Shown in pieces: positions 52,337 through 60,493 of a DNA stretch of 64,000 bases. Source of the DNA: Bradyrhizobium genosp. L (GTDB lineage Bacteria > Pseudomonadota > Alphaproteobacteria > Rhizobiales > Xanthobacteraceae); assembly GCF_015624485.1 (NCBI RefSeq), contig NZ_CP061378.1, positions 2,232,001-2,296,000 of the forward strand. Reading direction: 5' to 3'. A program made the translations under genes and the position numbers. Position 1 is the stretch's first letter. Each line of letters begins with the position of its first letter. The notes under the pieces are model-generated. The model searched no databases. It saw only the letters and a program-made list of their open reading frames with translations, and was not told the DNA's origin.

Positions 52337-53566
52337 ATGCCTGATACACTGATCAAGGTCGATCTCAGCAAGTCGGCCTATGAAAACGACAAGATCCACA
52401 ACCGATGGCATCCCGAGGTTCCGATCGTCGAATGGGTCAGCCCGGGCGACGACTTCATCATCGAGACCGTCGACTGGACCGGCGGCTTCATCAAGAACAA
52501 CGACTCGGCCGACGACGTGCGCGACATCGACCTCTCGATCGTGCATTTCCTGTCCGGTCCGATCGGCGTCAAGGGCGCCGAGCCCGGCGATCTCCTGGTT
52601 GTCGATCTGCTTGACGTCGGCCCGCTGAAGGAGAGCCTGTGGGGCTTCAACGGCTTCTTCTCCAAGCAGAACGGCGGCGGTTTCCTCACCGACCACTTCC
52701 CGCTGGCGCAGAAGTCGATCTGGGACATCAAGGGCCTCTACACCTCGTCGCGCCATATCCCCGGCGTCAACTTCGCGGGCCTGATCCATCCCGGCCTGAT
52801 CGGCTGCCTCCCCGATGCCAAGATGCTCGCGGCCTGGAACGCGCGCGAAGCCGAGCTGATCGCGACCAATCCGACCCGGGTGCCGGGTCTCGCCAATCCG
52901 CCGTTCGCGCCGACCGCGCATGCCGGCCAGGCCAAGGGCGACGTCAAGGCCAAGATCGGTCTCGAAGGTGCCCGCACCGTGCCGCCGCGCGAGCATGGCG
53001 GCAATTGCGACATCAAGGATCTGTCGCGCGGCTCGAAGATCTACTTCCCGGTCTATGTGCCGGGTGGAGGGCTCTCGATGGGCGACCTGCATTTCAGCCA
53101 GGGCGACGGCGAGATCACCTTCTGCGGCGCCATCGAAATGGCCGGCTGGCTGCACATCAAGGTCGACATCATCAAGGACGGCGTGTCGAAATACGGCATC
53201 AAGAATCCCGTGTTCAAGCCGTCGCCGATTACGCCGAACTACAAGGACTACCTGATCTTCGAAGGCATCTCGGTCGACGAGGCCGGCAAGCAGCACTACC
53301 TCGACGTCCACATCGCCTATCGCCAGGCCTGCCTGAACGCGATCGAATATCTGAAGAAGTTCGGCTACTCCGGCGCGCAGGCTTATTCGATCCTCGGCAC
53401 CGCGCCGTGCCAGGGCCACATCTCCGGCGTGGTCGACGTGCCCAACGCCTGCGCCACGCTGTGGCTGCCGACCGAGATCTTCGACTTCGACGTGATGCCG
53501 TCGTCGGCGGGGCCGATCAAGCACATCAAGGGCGACATCCAGATGCCGATCTCGCCCGACAAGTGA
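52337..53566 (+). CDS. fmdA: Formamidase FmdA
   Basis: A 409-residue acetamidase/formamidase-family enzyme that hydrolyses formamide to formate and ammonia. It starts PDTLIKVDLSKSAYENDKIH, a typical FmdA N-terminus, with NRWHPEVPIVEWVSPGD next. Further landmarks are PPREHGGNCDIKDLSRGSKI (metal/active-site region), GGLSMGDLHFSQGDGEITFC and ILGTAPCQGHISGVVDVPNA. Length matches the Methylophilus enzyme. GGGGAGC precedes the start. Directly after a urea/amide importer, it lets the cell use imported formamide as nitrogen source. Confidence 0.95.
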   Translation: MPDTLIKVDLSKSAYENDKIHNRWHPEVPIVEWVSPGDDFIIETVDWTGGFIKNNDSADDVRDIDLSIVHFLSGPIGVKGAEPGDLLVVDLLDVGPLKESLWGFNGFFSKQNGGGFLTDHFPLAQKSIWDIKGLYTSSRHIPGVNFAGLIHPGLIGCLPDAKMLAAWNAREAELIATNPTRVPGLANPPFAPTAHAGQAKGDVKAKIGLEGARTVPPREHGGNCDIKDLSRGSKIYFPVYVPGGGLSMGDLHFSQGDGEITFCGAIEMAGWLHIKVDIIKDGVSKYGIKNPVFKPSPITPNYKDYLIFEGISVDEAGKQHYLDVHIAYRQACLNAIEYLKKFGYSGAQAYSILGTAPCQGHISGVVDVPNACATLWLPTEIFDFDVMPSSAGPIKHIKGDIQMPISPDK

Positions 53567-53657
53567 TCCCGGCGCGAAGGATGCGGGACGGCTGCGTATT
53601 GGCCGCCCCGCATCCATCGCCGGAAATTTCACGCAAGCATCGCGCAAGGATACCAAG

Positions 53658-54011
53658 ATGCCGATCTATGAATATCTCTGCAACGACTGCGGCCCGTTCA
53701 CCGACATGCGTCCGATGGCCGAGTGCGACCTGCCGCAGGACTGTCCACACTGCGAAGAAAGCGCGCCACGCGTCATCCTGACCGCGCCGGCGTTCTTCTG
53801 CATGCCCGCGGACAAGCGCAAGGCCCACGCCACCAACGAGCAGAGCCGCCACGCGCCGAAGACGCTCGACCAGTACAAGGCCGCGCACGGCCCCGGCTGC
53901 GGCTGCTGCGCGACGACGGGGAAGAAAAAGAAGCCGGGGCGGCTGGTGACAAAGACCGCGAGCGGCGCGGTCGGCTTTCCGACGGCAAGGCCCTGGATGA
54001 TCAGCCATTAG
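53658..54011 (+). CDS. fmdB: FmdB-type zinc-ribbon protein
   Basis: A 117-residue protein with an N-terminal FmdB zinc ribbon: Cys8, Cys11, Cys29 and Cys32 in CxxC pairs (YEYLCNDCG and DCPHCEES). The C-terminal half is basic, with a second Cys group (GPGCGCCATTGKKKK). FmdB proteins were first described as putative regulators next to fmdA. Their biochemical role is not settled. It is 91 bp after fmdA and probably the last gene of the operon; a repeat follows. Confidence 0.9.
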   Translation: MPIYEYLCNDCGPFTDMRPMAECDLPQDCPHCEESAPRVILTAPAFFCMPADKRKAHATNEQSRHAPKTLDQYKAAHGPGCGCCATTGKKKKPGRLVTKTASGAVGFPTARPWMISH

Positions 54012-54043
54012 TTGCGGTCAGGGGCCGCGCCAAAAGCTCCGCC

Positions 54044-54167
54044 GTCGTCCCGGGCTTGACCCGGGACCCATAACCACAACTGCGTGTTGTTTGCCGTGCT
54101 GAGGCCGCATCGCGCCTCCACAACGCGACCCTGTGGTAATGGGTCCCGGCCTTCGCCGGGACGACGA
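54044..54167. repeat. Palindromic dispersed repeat, family E copy 1
   Basis: A 124-bp element. The left arm begins GTCGTCCCGGGCTTGACCCGGGACCCATAACCAC (shown here only to locate 54044-54077). The right arm is TGTGGTAATGGGTCCCGG...GGGACGAC. It lies between the convergent fmdB and regulator genes. A second copy with the same orientation and the same arms is at 56907-57028. Confidence 0.85.
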
Positions 54168-54183
54168 TGTGGATCGCCACAGA

Positions 54184-55269
54184 TCAGCGGTCCGAATGCA
54201 TCTTCTCCAAAAATTCCTTCACCCCGCTGACGGCGCCGGTGCTGGAGGCCACGTAGCCGGGCAGGGCGCCCACCGCCTTGTGAAACGCGCCGCTCTTGAT
54301 GATGTCGAGCACGCGCTGCATCGGCTCGGTCTCCAGGAAGGCGCGCTTGCACACGAAGAAGTAATCTTCCGTGAGCAGGCGGATGAAATCGAGCCCGAAC
54401 TGCCGCGCCGCCGCCTCGACGCCGAAACTCGCATCCGCCATGCCGCTCGCGACATAGGCGGCGACCGCGGCGTGGGTGAATTCCATGTGCTGGGCGCCGT
54501 TGATCTTGCCTTGCGGAATCCGGTGCAGCGCCAGCAATTGGTCGAACAGCAGCCGCGTGCCGGAATCGTGATCGCGGTGGACGAAGCGGGCCTTGCTGTC
54601 CACCAGGTCCTTCAGGGTGGTGATTTTCAGCGGGTTGCCGCGCTTCACCATCAGGCCCATCTCGCGGGTGACGAAATTGATCACGCGGTCCTCGCGCGGG
54701 TCGAGCCATTCGCGGCAGGCCTTGATGCCCTGCGCCCGCAATTCGCCGTGCGGCAGATGCACGCCGGAGAGATCGCAGGCGCCCTGCGCCAGCGAGACCA
54801 GCGAATTCTGGTTCGAGACATAACGCAGGTCGACGCCCATGCCGCTCTCGCGATCCAGGAACTCGCGCAATTTCGACACGGCGAAGCCATGGCTGGCATG
54901 CACGCGGATCACCTGCGGCCGCTGTTCCAGGAACGGCTTGATCTCGGTCACCAGTTCCTGCGCGAGGTTTTCCAGCTGCAACCCGAGCCGCGCCTGCATG
55001 CGCTCGCCGGCCCACACCAGCTTCTCGCCGAACGGCGTCAGCTTCGAGCCCTTGCCGCGCTGCGTCTCGACCAGCGGCACGCCGAAGAAATCGGACCATT
55101 GCTCGATCAGGTTCCAGACATGGCGATAGGACAGATGCGCGTCGCTGGCGGCGCTGGTGATCTTCCCGGTTTTCCGGATCTCGTTGAGGATGCCGAGCAT
55201 CACGACCACGGTGTGTGGCGAGTTCTCCTTGCGAAAGCGCCAGACGGTTTCGATCTCGATCTGCAGCAT
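54184..55269 (-). CDS. ModE-type HTH regulator with periplasmic-binding-like domain
   Basis: A 361-residue soluble protein. The N-terminus (~20-105) is a winged helix of the ModE/LysR kind: GILNEIRKTGKITSAASDAH then LSYRHVWNLIEQWSDFFGVP and QRGKGSKLTPFGEKLV. The rest (~120-340) is a type II periplasmic-binding-protein fold (VIRVHASHGFAVSKLREFLD, HDSGTRLLFDQLLALHRI). In relatives this domain senses molybdate or small organic ligands in the cytoplasm. It is divergent from an aldehyde dehydrogenase gene, its probable target, with palindromes between them. Confidence 0.82.
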   Translation of the reverse strand: MLQIEIETVWRFRKENSPHTVVVMLGILNEIRKTGKITSAASDAHLSYRHVWNLIEQWSDFFGVPLVETQRGKGSKLTPFGEKLVWAGERMQARLGLQLENLAQELVTEIKPFLEQRPQVIRVHASHGFAVSKLREFLDRESGMGVDLRYVSNQNSLVSLAQGACDLSGVHLPHGELRAQGIKACREWLDPREDRVINFVTREMGLMVKRGNPLKITTLKDLVDSKARFVHRDHDSGTRLLFDQLLALHRIPQGKINGAQHMEFTHAAVAAYVASGMADASFGVEAAARQFGLDFIRLLTEDYFFVCKRAFLETEPMQRVLDIIKSGAFHKAVGALPGYVASSTGAVSGVKEFLEKMHSDR

Positions 55270-55284
55270 CGTGGCATCCCAGTT

Positions 55285-55314
55285 ATGAAGTTGAATTCAT
55301 ATCCTGGTATACCA
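55285..55314. promoter_or_regulatory. Operator candidates between regulator and aldehyde dehydrogenase
   Basis: In the 117-bp divergent gap lie ATGAA-N6-TTCAT (55285-55300) and the perfect 10-bp palindrome TGGTATACCA (55305-55314). Both are AT-rich dyads suited to a dimeric winged-helix regulator and lie close to the regulator start. Confidence 0.45.
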
Positions 55315-55386
55315 ATAGGCACAAGATATCATATTTACTGCTGGTCAAAGCCTCCTACGTTGAAGGTAACACTGGGAGGAAATATG

Positions 55387-56865
55387 ATGTCAGTTGCATA
55401 TGACTATGAACACGATGCCCGCCATGCCGTGCGGAACGAATTGCTGCTGATCGACGGCGCCCGCGTCCGCTCGCTGTCCGGAAAAACCTTCAAATCCTTC
55501 AACCCGGCCACCGAGCAGGTGATCGCGACGATCGCCGAAGGCAATGAGGCCGATGTCGACCGCGCCGTCGCCGCTGCCCGCCGCGCCTTCGAAGGGCCAT
55601 GGCGCACCATGCGCGCCGCCGAGCGTGGCCACATCCTGTTGAAATGGGCCGAGCTGCTGAAGCAGCACACAGACGAGATCGCAGCGCTCGAGAGCCACGA
55701 TGCCGGCAAGCCGATCGCGGCGGTGCTGCGCCAGGATTTTCCGGCAGCCATCGATACCCTGATCTATTACGCCGGCTGGGCCGACAAGATCAGCGGCGAG
55801 GTGGTCTCGGCGCGCGACGACGCGTTGACCTATACGGTGCGCGAGCCGGTCGGCGTCGTCGCCGCGATCGTGCCGTGGAATTTCCCGCTGATGATCGGCA
55901 TGTGGAAGCTCGCGCCGGCGCTGGCCTGCGGCTGCACCGTGGTGATGAAGCCGGCCGAGCTGACCTCGCTGTCGGCGCTGCGGATCGCCGAGCTCGCGCT
56001 GGAGGCGGGATTGCCCGAGGGCGTGCTCAACATCGTCACCGGCCCCGGCCGCGTCGTCGGCGATGCGCTGGTCAACCATCCCGATGTCGACAAGGTCACC
56101 TTCACCGGTTCGCCCGGCGTCGGCCGCGGCATCATGAAGGGCGCCGCCGGTAACTTCAAACGCGTCTCGCTCGAACTCGGCGGCAAGTCCGCCAACGTGA
56201 TCTTCGACGACGCCAATCTCGAAGCCGCGTCCAAGGCCGCGGCCGCCGGCATCTTCTTCAACGCCGGCCAGGTCTGCTCCGCGGGCTCGCGGGTGCTGGT
56301 GCAGGAGAAGGCCTATGACGAGGTGGTCGAGCGGCTGGTCGCCCGCGCCGAGGCCTTGCGGATCGGCGATCCCGCGGATCGCGCCACCGCGCTCGGTCCC
56401 GTCATCTCCGAGAAGCAGATGCGCTCGATCCTCGATTACGTCGAGATCGGCAGAGGCGAGGGTGCGCAGCTTGCGACCGGCGGCGAACGCGTCGGCGACC
56501 GCGGCTATTTCATCAGGCCTACGGTGTTCGCCAATGTCGCGCACGAGATGCGGATCTCGCAGGAGGAGATTTTCGGTCCCGTCGTCAGCGTGATCAAGTT
56601 CAAGGACGAGGCCGATGCGCTGCGCATCGCCAACGGCACCGCCTACAGCCTCGCCGCCGGCGTCTGGAGCGCCGACATCGGCCGTGTGCAGCGGTTCGCG
56701 AAGAAGGCCCGCGCCGGCACGGTGTGGATCAACACCTATGGCTACACCGACGTGCGGCTGCCCTGGGGCGGCGAACGCGACTCCGGCCTCGGCCGCGAAC
56801 ACGGCACCGCCGCGATCGACAACTTCACCGAGCCCAAGGCGGTGTGGATGAACCTCAACGTTTGA
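55387..56865 (+). CDS. Aldehyde dehydrogenase
   Basis: A 492-residue NAD(P)-dependent aldehyde dehydrogenase. The start at 55387 (or ATG 55384) follows GGGAGG; the long open frame upstream is a shadow of the divergent regulator gene. NAD-binding and catalytic parts are visible: VVAAIVPWNFPLMIGMWKLA, FTGSPGVGRGIMKGAA, general base Glu in LELGGKSANVIFDDA and nucleophile Cys in FFNAGQVCSAGSRV. The C-terminal segment WINTYGYTDVRLPWGGERDS is family-typical. It converts an aldehyde to an acid. The neighbour regulator suggests substrate induction; the substrate is unknown. Confidence 0.92.
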   Translation: MSVAYDYEHDARHAVRNELLLIDGARVRSLSGKTFKSFNPATEQVIATIAEGNEADVDRAVAAARRAFEGPWRTMRAAERGHILLKWAELLKQHTDEIAALESHDAGKPIAAVLRQDFPAAIDTLIYYAGWADKISGEVVSARDDALTYTVREPVGVVAAIVPWNFPLMIGMWKLAPALACGCTVVMKPAELTSLSALRIAELALEAGLPEGVLNIVTGPGRVVGDALVNHPDVDKVTFTGSPGVGRGIMKGAAGNFKRVSLELGGKSANVIFDDANLEAASKAAAAGIFFNAGQVCSAGSRVLVQEKAYDEVVERLVARAEALRIGDPADRATALGPVISEKQMRSILDYVEIGRGEGAQLATGGERVGDRGYFIRPTVFANVAHEMRISQEEIFGPVVSVIKFKDEADALRIANGTAYSLAAGVWSADIGRVQRFAKKARAGTVWINTYGYTDVRLPWGGERDSGLGREHGTAAIDNFTEPKAVWMNLNV

Positions 56866-56906
56866 GGTAGCGGCACCGTCTTTCACGGTCGCGCAACACA
56901 CTCAGC

Positions 56907-57028
56907 GTCGTCCCGGGCTTGACCCGGGACCCATAACCACGAATGTCAGTTATGCGCGATGCTGTGGCCCCAGCTCGCTTCAACAACACAACCTTGTGGT
57001 TATGGGTCCCTGCTTTCGCAGGGACGAC
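56907..57028. repeat. Palindromic dispersed repeat, family E copy 2
   Basis: A 122-bp element with the same left arm (GTCGTCCCGGGCTTGACCCG at the start) and right arm (GTGGTTATGGGTCCC...GGGACGAC) as the copy at 54044-54167. The centres differ. It lies between the aldehyde dehydrogenase and aldo/keto reductase genes, which are on the same strand. Confidence 0.85.
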
Positions 57029-57105
57029 GATGTGGAGACATGGGTACGCGTTTGCCTTATCATTCCGTGTGGGACCACAAACCGACCACGCACAACGAGA
57101 CGACC

Positions 57106-57945
57106 ATGCAAACAAAACCATTCGGCAAAAGCGGTCCGCAGGCCTCCGTGATCGGGCAGGGCACCTGGTATCTCGACCGCGGTGACCGTAGGTCGGCGAT
57201 ATCGGCCTTGCAGCGCGGCATCGATGCCGGCATGACCCATATCGACACCGCGGAGATGTATGGCGACGCCGAGCTTGTGATCGCGGATGCCATTGCGGGC
57301 CGGCGCGATGAACTGTTCCTGGTCTCGAAGGTGCTGCCCAGCAATGCCTCGCGGCGCGGCACCATCACTGCTTGCGAGCGTTCGCTGAAGAGGTTGAAGA
57401 CCGATCGGCTCGATTGCTATCTGCTGCACTGGCGCGGCTCGTATCCGCTTGCCGACACCGTCGCGGCGTTCGACGAATTGATCGCGGCCGGCAAGATCCG
57501 CTCCTGGGGCGTCAGCAATTTCGACGCTGAGGATCTCGACGAGCTGCTCGACGTCGCTGGGGCGGGCAAGATCGCCTGCAACCAGGTGCTCTATCATTTG
57601 CAGGAGCGCGCGATCGAGCATGCCGTGATCCCGTGGTGCGAACGGCACGGCGTCGCCGTCGTCGCCTACTCGCCGTTCGGTCACAATGATTTCCCGTCGC
57701 CATCGAGCAAGGCTGGCGCGGTGCTGCAAGGAATCGCGCAGGCGCGCAAGGCAACGCCGCGCCAGGTCGCGCTGAGCTTTCTCACGCGCCTGCGGTCGGT
57801 GCTTGCGATTCCGAAAGCGTCGAGCCCGGAGCACGCGGCGGAAAATGCGGCAGCAGGAGATCTCACGCTCAGCGACGGCGAGCTCGCCGCGCTCGACAAG
57901 GCATTTCCGCGCGGACCGAAGCCGCGTTCGCTGCCGATGTTGTGA
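57106..57945 (+). CDS. Aldo/keto reductase
   Basis: A 279-residue (beta/alpha)8 NADPH-type oxidoreductase. The catalytic tetrad can be placed: Asp47 and Tyr52 (HIDTAEMYG), Lys75 (FLVSKVLP) and His108 (YLLHWRG). Cofactor-loop residues are in RSVLAIPKASSPEHAAEN. The ATG at 57106 is chosen because the upstream frame falls in the repeat. It probably reduces an aldehyde or ketone. No substrate clue comes from the neighbours beyond a cluster of other dehydrogenases. Confidence 0.9.
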   Translation: MQTKPFGKSGPQASVIGQGTWYLDRGDRRSAISALQRGIDAGMTHIDTAEMYGDAELVIADAIAGRRDELFLVSKVLPSNASRRGTITACERSLKRLKTDRLDCYLLHWRGSYPLADTVAAFDELIAAGKIRSWGVSNFDAEDLDELLDVAGAGKIACNQVLYHLQERAIEHAVIPWCERHGVAVVAYSPFGHNDFPSPSSKAGAVLQGIAQARKATPRQVALSFLTRLRSVLAIPKASSPEHAAENAAAGDLTLSDGELAALDKAFPRGPKPRSLPML

Positions 57946-57946
57946 G

Positions 57947-57958
57947 TGTGACGTCACA
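57947..57958. promoter_or_regulatory. 12-bp perfect palindrome TGTGACGTCACA
   Basis: Immediately after the aldo/keto reductase stop and ~145 bp before the transporter gene. A possible binding site for a dimeric regulator in the promoter region of the downstream gene; function unknown. Confidence 0.3.
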
Positions 57959-58100
57959 GAATTCGCGGCGCATTCTTTGATGCGTCCACACAATTCCTAA
58001 CAATCTGTTTCAATCGCGGCGCTTTGCGGTCTGCGGCAGGCCGCCGCGCGCACTGACGCATATCGGAGTCCCGTTTTCGGGCATTGTTCTCGCGGCGGAA

Positions 58101-59159
58101 TTGGCGTTTTGTCAATCAACAGATTCGCTTATTTTTGCCACCGAGATTGCCGTGACTCCGCCCCCCGCCGCAGCCGCCCGGCTGGACAGCGCCCTGCTTC
58201 CGTTGCCCGAGAAGACCATCGCCGCACGCAAGCCCGTTGCGCGCGCTGCCGCGCCGGCACGGACCGATCGCCCGTTCAAAGGCATCGCGCTGATCCTGCT
58301 GTCGACCGTGTTCCTCGGCACCTCGGACGTGACGGCGAAATATCTGTCGAAGACGCTGCCCTCGATCGAGATCACCTGGATCCGCTTCGTGGTGTTCGCG
58401 CTGATCATGCTGCCGACGATGCTGCCGGGCACGCCGCTGTTCGCATTGCGGAGCAAGCGGCCGGCCTTGCACGTGCTGCGCGGCTCCGCGCTGCTCGGCT
58501 CCTCGCTGCTGTTCATCACCGGCCTCGGCTTCCTGCCGATCGCCGAAGCGTCCGCCACGAGCTTCGTCTCGCCGCTGTTCGTCACGGCGCTGTCGATCCT
58601 GTTCCTCGGTGAGAAGGTGGGCCTGCGGCGCTGGATCGCGACCGCGGTCGGCCTCGTCGGCGTCTTCGTCATCCTGCGGCCGGGCACCGCCGCATTTCAT
58701 CCGGCGGCATTCTTCCCGATCGTCTCCGCCTTCGCCTGGGCCGGCACGCTGATTATGACGCGGATGATGAGCGGCAGCGAACGCCCGCTCACGGTGATGG
58801 CCTATTCGGCGATGACAGGCGTCGTCATCGTCTCCGCGCTGGTGCCATTCGTCTGGGTGGCGCCAAGCTGGCATGACATCATGTTCGGCATCCTCGTCGG
58901 CGTCGCCTCGACCGCGGGACAGTGGATCGTGGTGCTGGCGTTCCGCTATGGCGACGCCTCGGTGCTGGCGCCGTTCTCCTACACCCAGCTGGTGTGGGTC
59001 AGCATCCTCGGATTCCTGGTGTTCGGCGAGTTGCCTGATGGCTGGACCGTTCTCGGTGCGGGCTTCATCGTCGCAAGTGGCCTCTACACCGCCCACCGCG
59101 AGCGCGTTCGCCGCTCGCAACTGCTGGCCGTCGCGAACGAGCCGTCGCCGAACGCCTGA
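58101..59159 (+). CDS. DMT-superfamily (EamA) transporter
   Basis: About 352 residues from a TTG at 58101; a GTG at 58152 is equally possible, since neither has a strong ribosome site. A polar N-terminus of ~55 residues is followed by about ten hydrophobic segments in two EamA repeats (KGIALILLSTVFLGTSDVTA and PIVSAFAWAGTLIMTRMMSG). Loop LFLGEKVGLRRWIATAVGLV is typical of the first repeat's end. Such proteins export amino acids, metabolites or drugs. The substrate is unknown. Confidence 0.83.
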   Translation: MAFCQSTDSLIFATEIAVTPPPAAAARLDSALLPLPEKTIAARKPVARAAAPARTDRPFKGIALILLSTVFLGTSDVTAKYLSKTLPSIEITWIRFVVFALIMLPTMLPGTPLFALRSKRPALHVLRGSALLGSSLLFITGLGFLPIAEASATSFVSPLFVTALSILFLGEKVGLRRWIATAVGLVGVFVILRPGTAAFHPAAFFPIVSAFAWAGTLIMTRMMSGSERPLTVMAYSAMTGVVIVSALVPFVWVAPSWHDIMFGILVGVASTAGQWIVVLAFRYGDASVLAPFSYTQLVWVSILGFLVFGELPDGWTVLGAGFIVASGLYTAHRERVRRSQLLAVANEPSPNA

Positions 59160-59241
59160 CCGCGCGTTTGACCACGTGCACCCTGCCGGGGTGGACGCCG
59201 CGATCCTCCGTGCTATGACTGAACAAACAGTCGGAGGAACC

Positions 59242-60324
59242 ATGCGCGCAGCGATCTTCAGGAACGGCGAGATTGTCGTCGACACCATGCCCGAGCCGCA
59301 GCCGGGCGCCGGCCAGGTGCTGGTCAAATCGCTCGCCTGCGGCATCTGCGGCTCCGATCTGCACGCGCGCAAGCACGCCCACCGCATGGTCGAGCTGAGC
59401 AAGTTCCTTCCCGGCCGCAAACCGATGGACCTTTCGCGCGACGTCGTGTTCGGTCACGAGTTCTGCTGTGAGATCCTCGACTATGGTCCGGACACCGCGC
59501 GCAAGTTCAAGCCTGGCACAAGGGTATGCTCGTTGCCGGCGCTGCTGACGCCGCAGGGGCCGCAGGGCATCGGCTATTCCAACGACAATCCCGGCGCCTA
59601 TGCCGAACAGATGCTGCTGTCCGAGCCGCTGCTGCTCGAAGTGCCGAACGGGCTCGCCTCCGAGCACGCCGCGCTGACCGAGCCGCTCGCGGTCGGTGTG
59701 CATGCGGTGGCGATGGCCAATATCAGGGGCGGCGAGGTGCCGCTGGTGATCGGCTGCGGGCCGGTCGGCCTCGCCGTGATTGCGGCGCTGAAGATCAAGG
59801 GCATCGGCCCGATCGTCGCCGCCGACTATTCGCCGGCGCGGCGCCGGCTTGCCGAGATGATGGGCGCCGACGTCGTGGTCGATCCGGCGAAGACCCAGCC
59901 CTATGCGAGCTGGGCCGAGCACGCCCAGATGACGGACGCGGAAAAGGCGGCGCGACCGCCGTTGCAGGCGCTGCTGCCGCCGCTGAAGCCCGCGCTGATC
60001 TTCGAATGCGTCGGCGTGCCCGGCGTGCTGCAGCAGGTGTTCGAGGGCGCGCCGCGCAGCGCCCGCATCGTCGTGGTCGGCGTCTGCATGGAGACCGACA
60101 AGTCGGAGCCGATGCTCGGCATCGTCAAGGAGCTCAACGTCCAGTACGTGCTCGGCTACACCCCGGAGGAGTTTGCCTACTCGCTGCGGCTGATCGCGGA
60201 AGGCCAGGTCGATGCCGCCTCGCTGGTGACCGGCCGCGTCGGCATCGACGGCGTCGCGCAGGCCTTTGCCGACCTCGCCAATCCCGAGGCGCATACCAAG
60301 ATCCTGGTCGAGCCGTGGCGGTGA
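59242..60324 (+). CDS. Medium-chain alcohol dehydrogenase without structural zinc site
   Basis: A 360-residue medium-chain dehydrogenase. GGAGG lies 4 bases before the ATG at 59242; the upstream frame is a shadow of the transporter gene. Catalytic zinc ligands are in CGICGSDLHARKH and FGHEFCCEI. The four-Cys structural zinc loop is absent; that region reads VCSLPALLTPQGPQGIGYSN. The cofactor motif is GCGPVGLAVIAALK with VAADYSPARR, suggesting NAD. The substrate is unknown. Confidence 0.87.
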   Translation: MRAAIFRNGEIVVDTMPEPQPGAGQVLVKSLACGICGSDLHARKHAHRMVELSKFLPGRKPMDLSRDVVFGHEFCCEILDYGPDTARKFKPGTRVCSLPALLTPQGPQGIGYSNDNPGAYAEQMLLSEPLLLEVPNGLASEHAALTEPLAVGVHAVAMANIRGGEVPLVIGCGPVGLAVIAALKIKGIGPIVAADYSPARRRLAEMMGADVVVDPAKTQPYASWAEHAQMTDAEKAARPPLQALLPPLKPALIFECVGVPGVLQQVFEGAPRSARIVVVGVCMETDKSEPMLGIVKELNVQYVLGYTPEEFAYSLRLIAEGQVDAASLVTGRVGIDGVAQAFADLANPEAHTKILVEPWR

Positions 60325-60330
60325 ATCTGT

Positions 60331-60414
60331 CGGGTGGGCAAAGCGCAGCGTGCCCACCCTTCTCGGCGTGCTCGTGATAGTGGGCACGACGCTGCGCGCC
60401 TTTGCCCGCCCTAC
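60331..60414. repeat. Palindromic dispersed repeat, family A copy 2
   Basis: An 84-bp element matching the reverse complement of 1541-1625 at both ends: GGGTGGGCAAAGCGCAGCGT at the left and CCTTTGCCCGCCCTAC at the right, with a diverged middle. It lies just after a stop codon. Confidence 0.85.
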
Positions 60415-60493
60415 GAATTGGCGGCGGACGCTAGTTTGCATTTCATGACACCGAACCTATAGTTCGCTGTCCTCGAAAGACTCAACGCGGTTC

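Noticed and set aside
51569..53656. A 695-codon minus-strand frame across urtE and fmdA
   Set aside because: Shadow of two well-identified genes; no ribosome site and no domain.
54133..56865. A 910-codon reading of the aldehyde dehydrogenase frame
   Set aside because: The extension is antisense to the ModE-type regulator; the GGGAGG site fixes the start near 55387.
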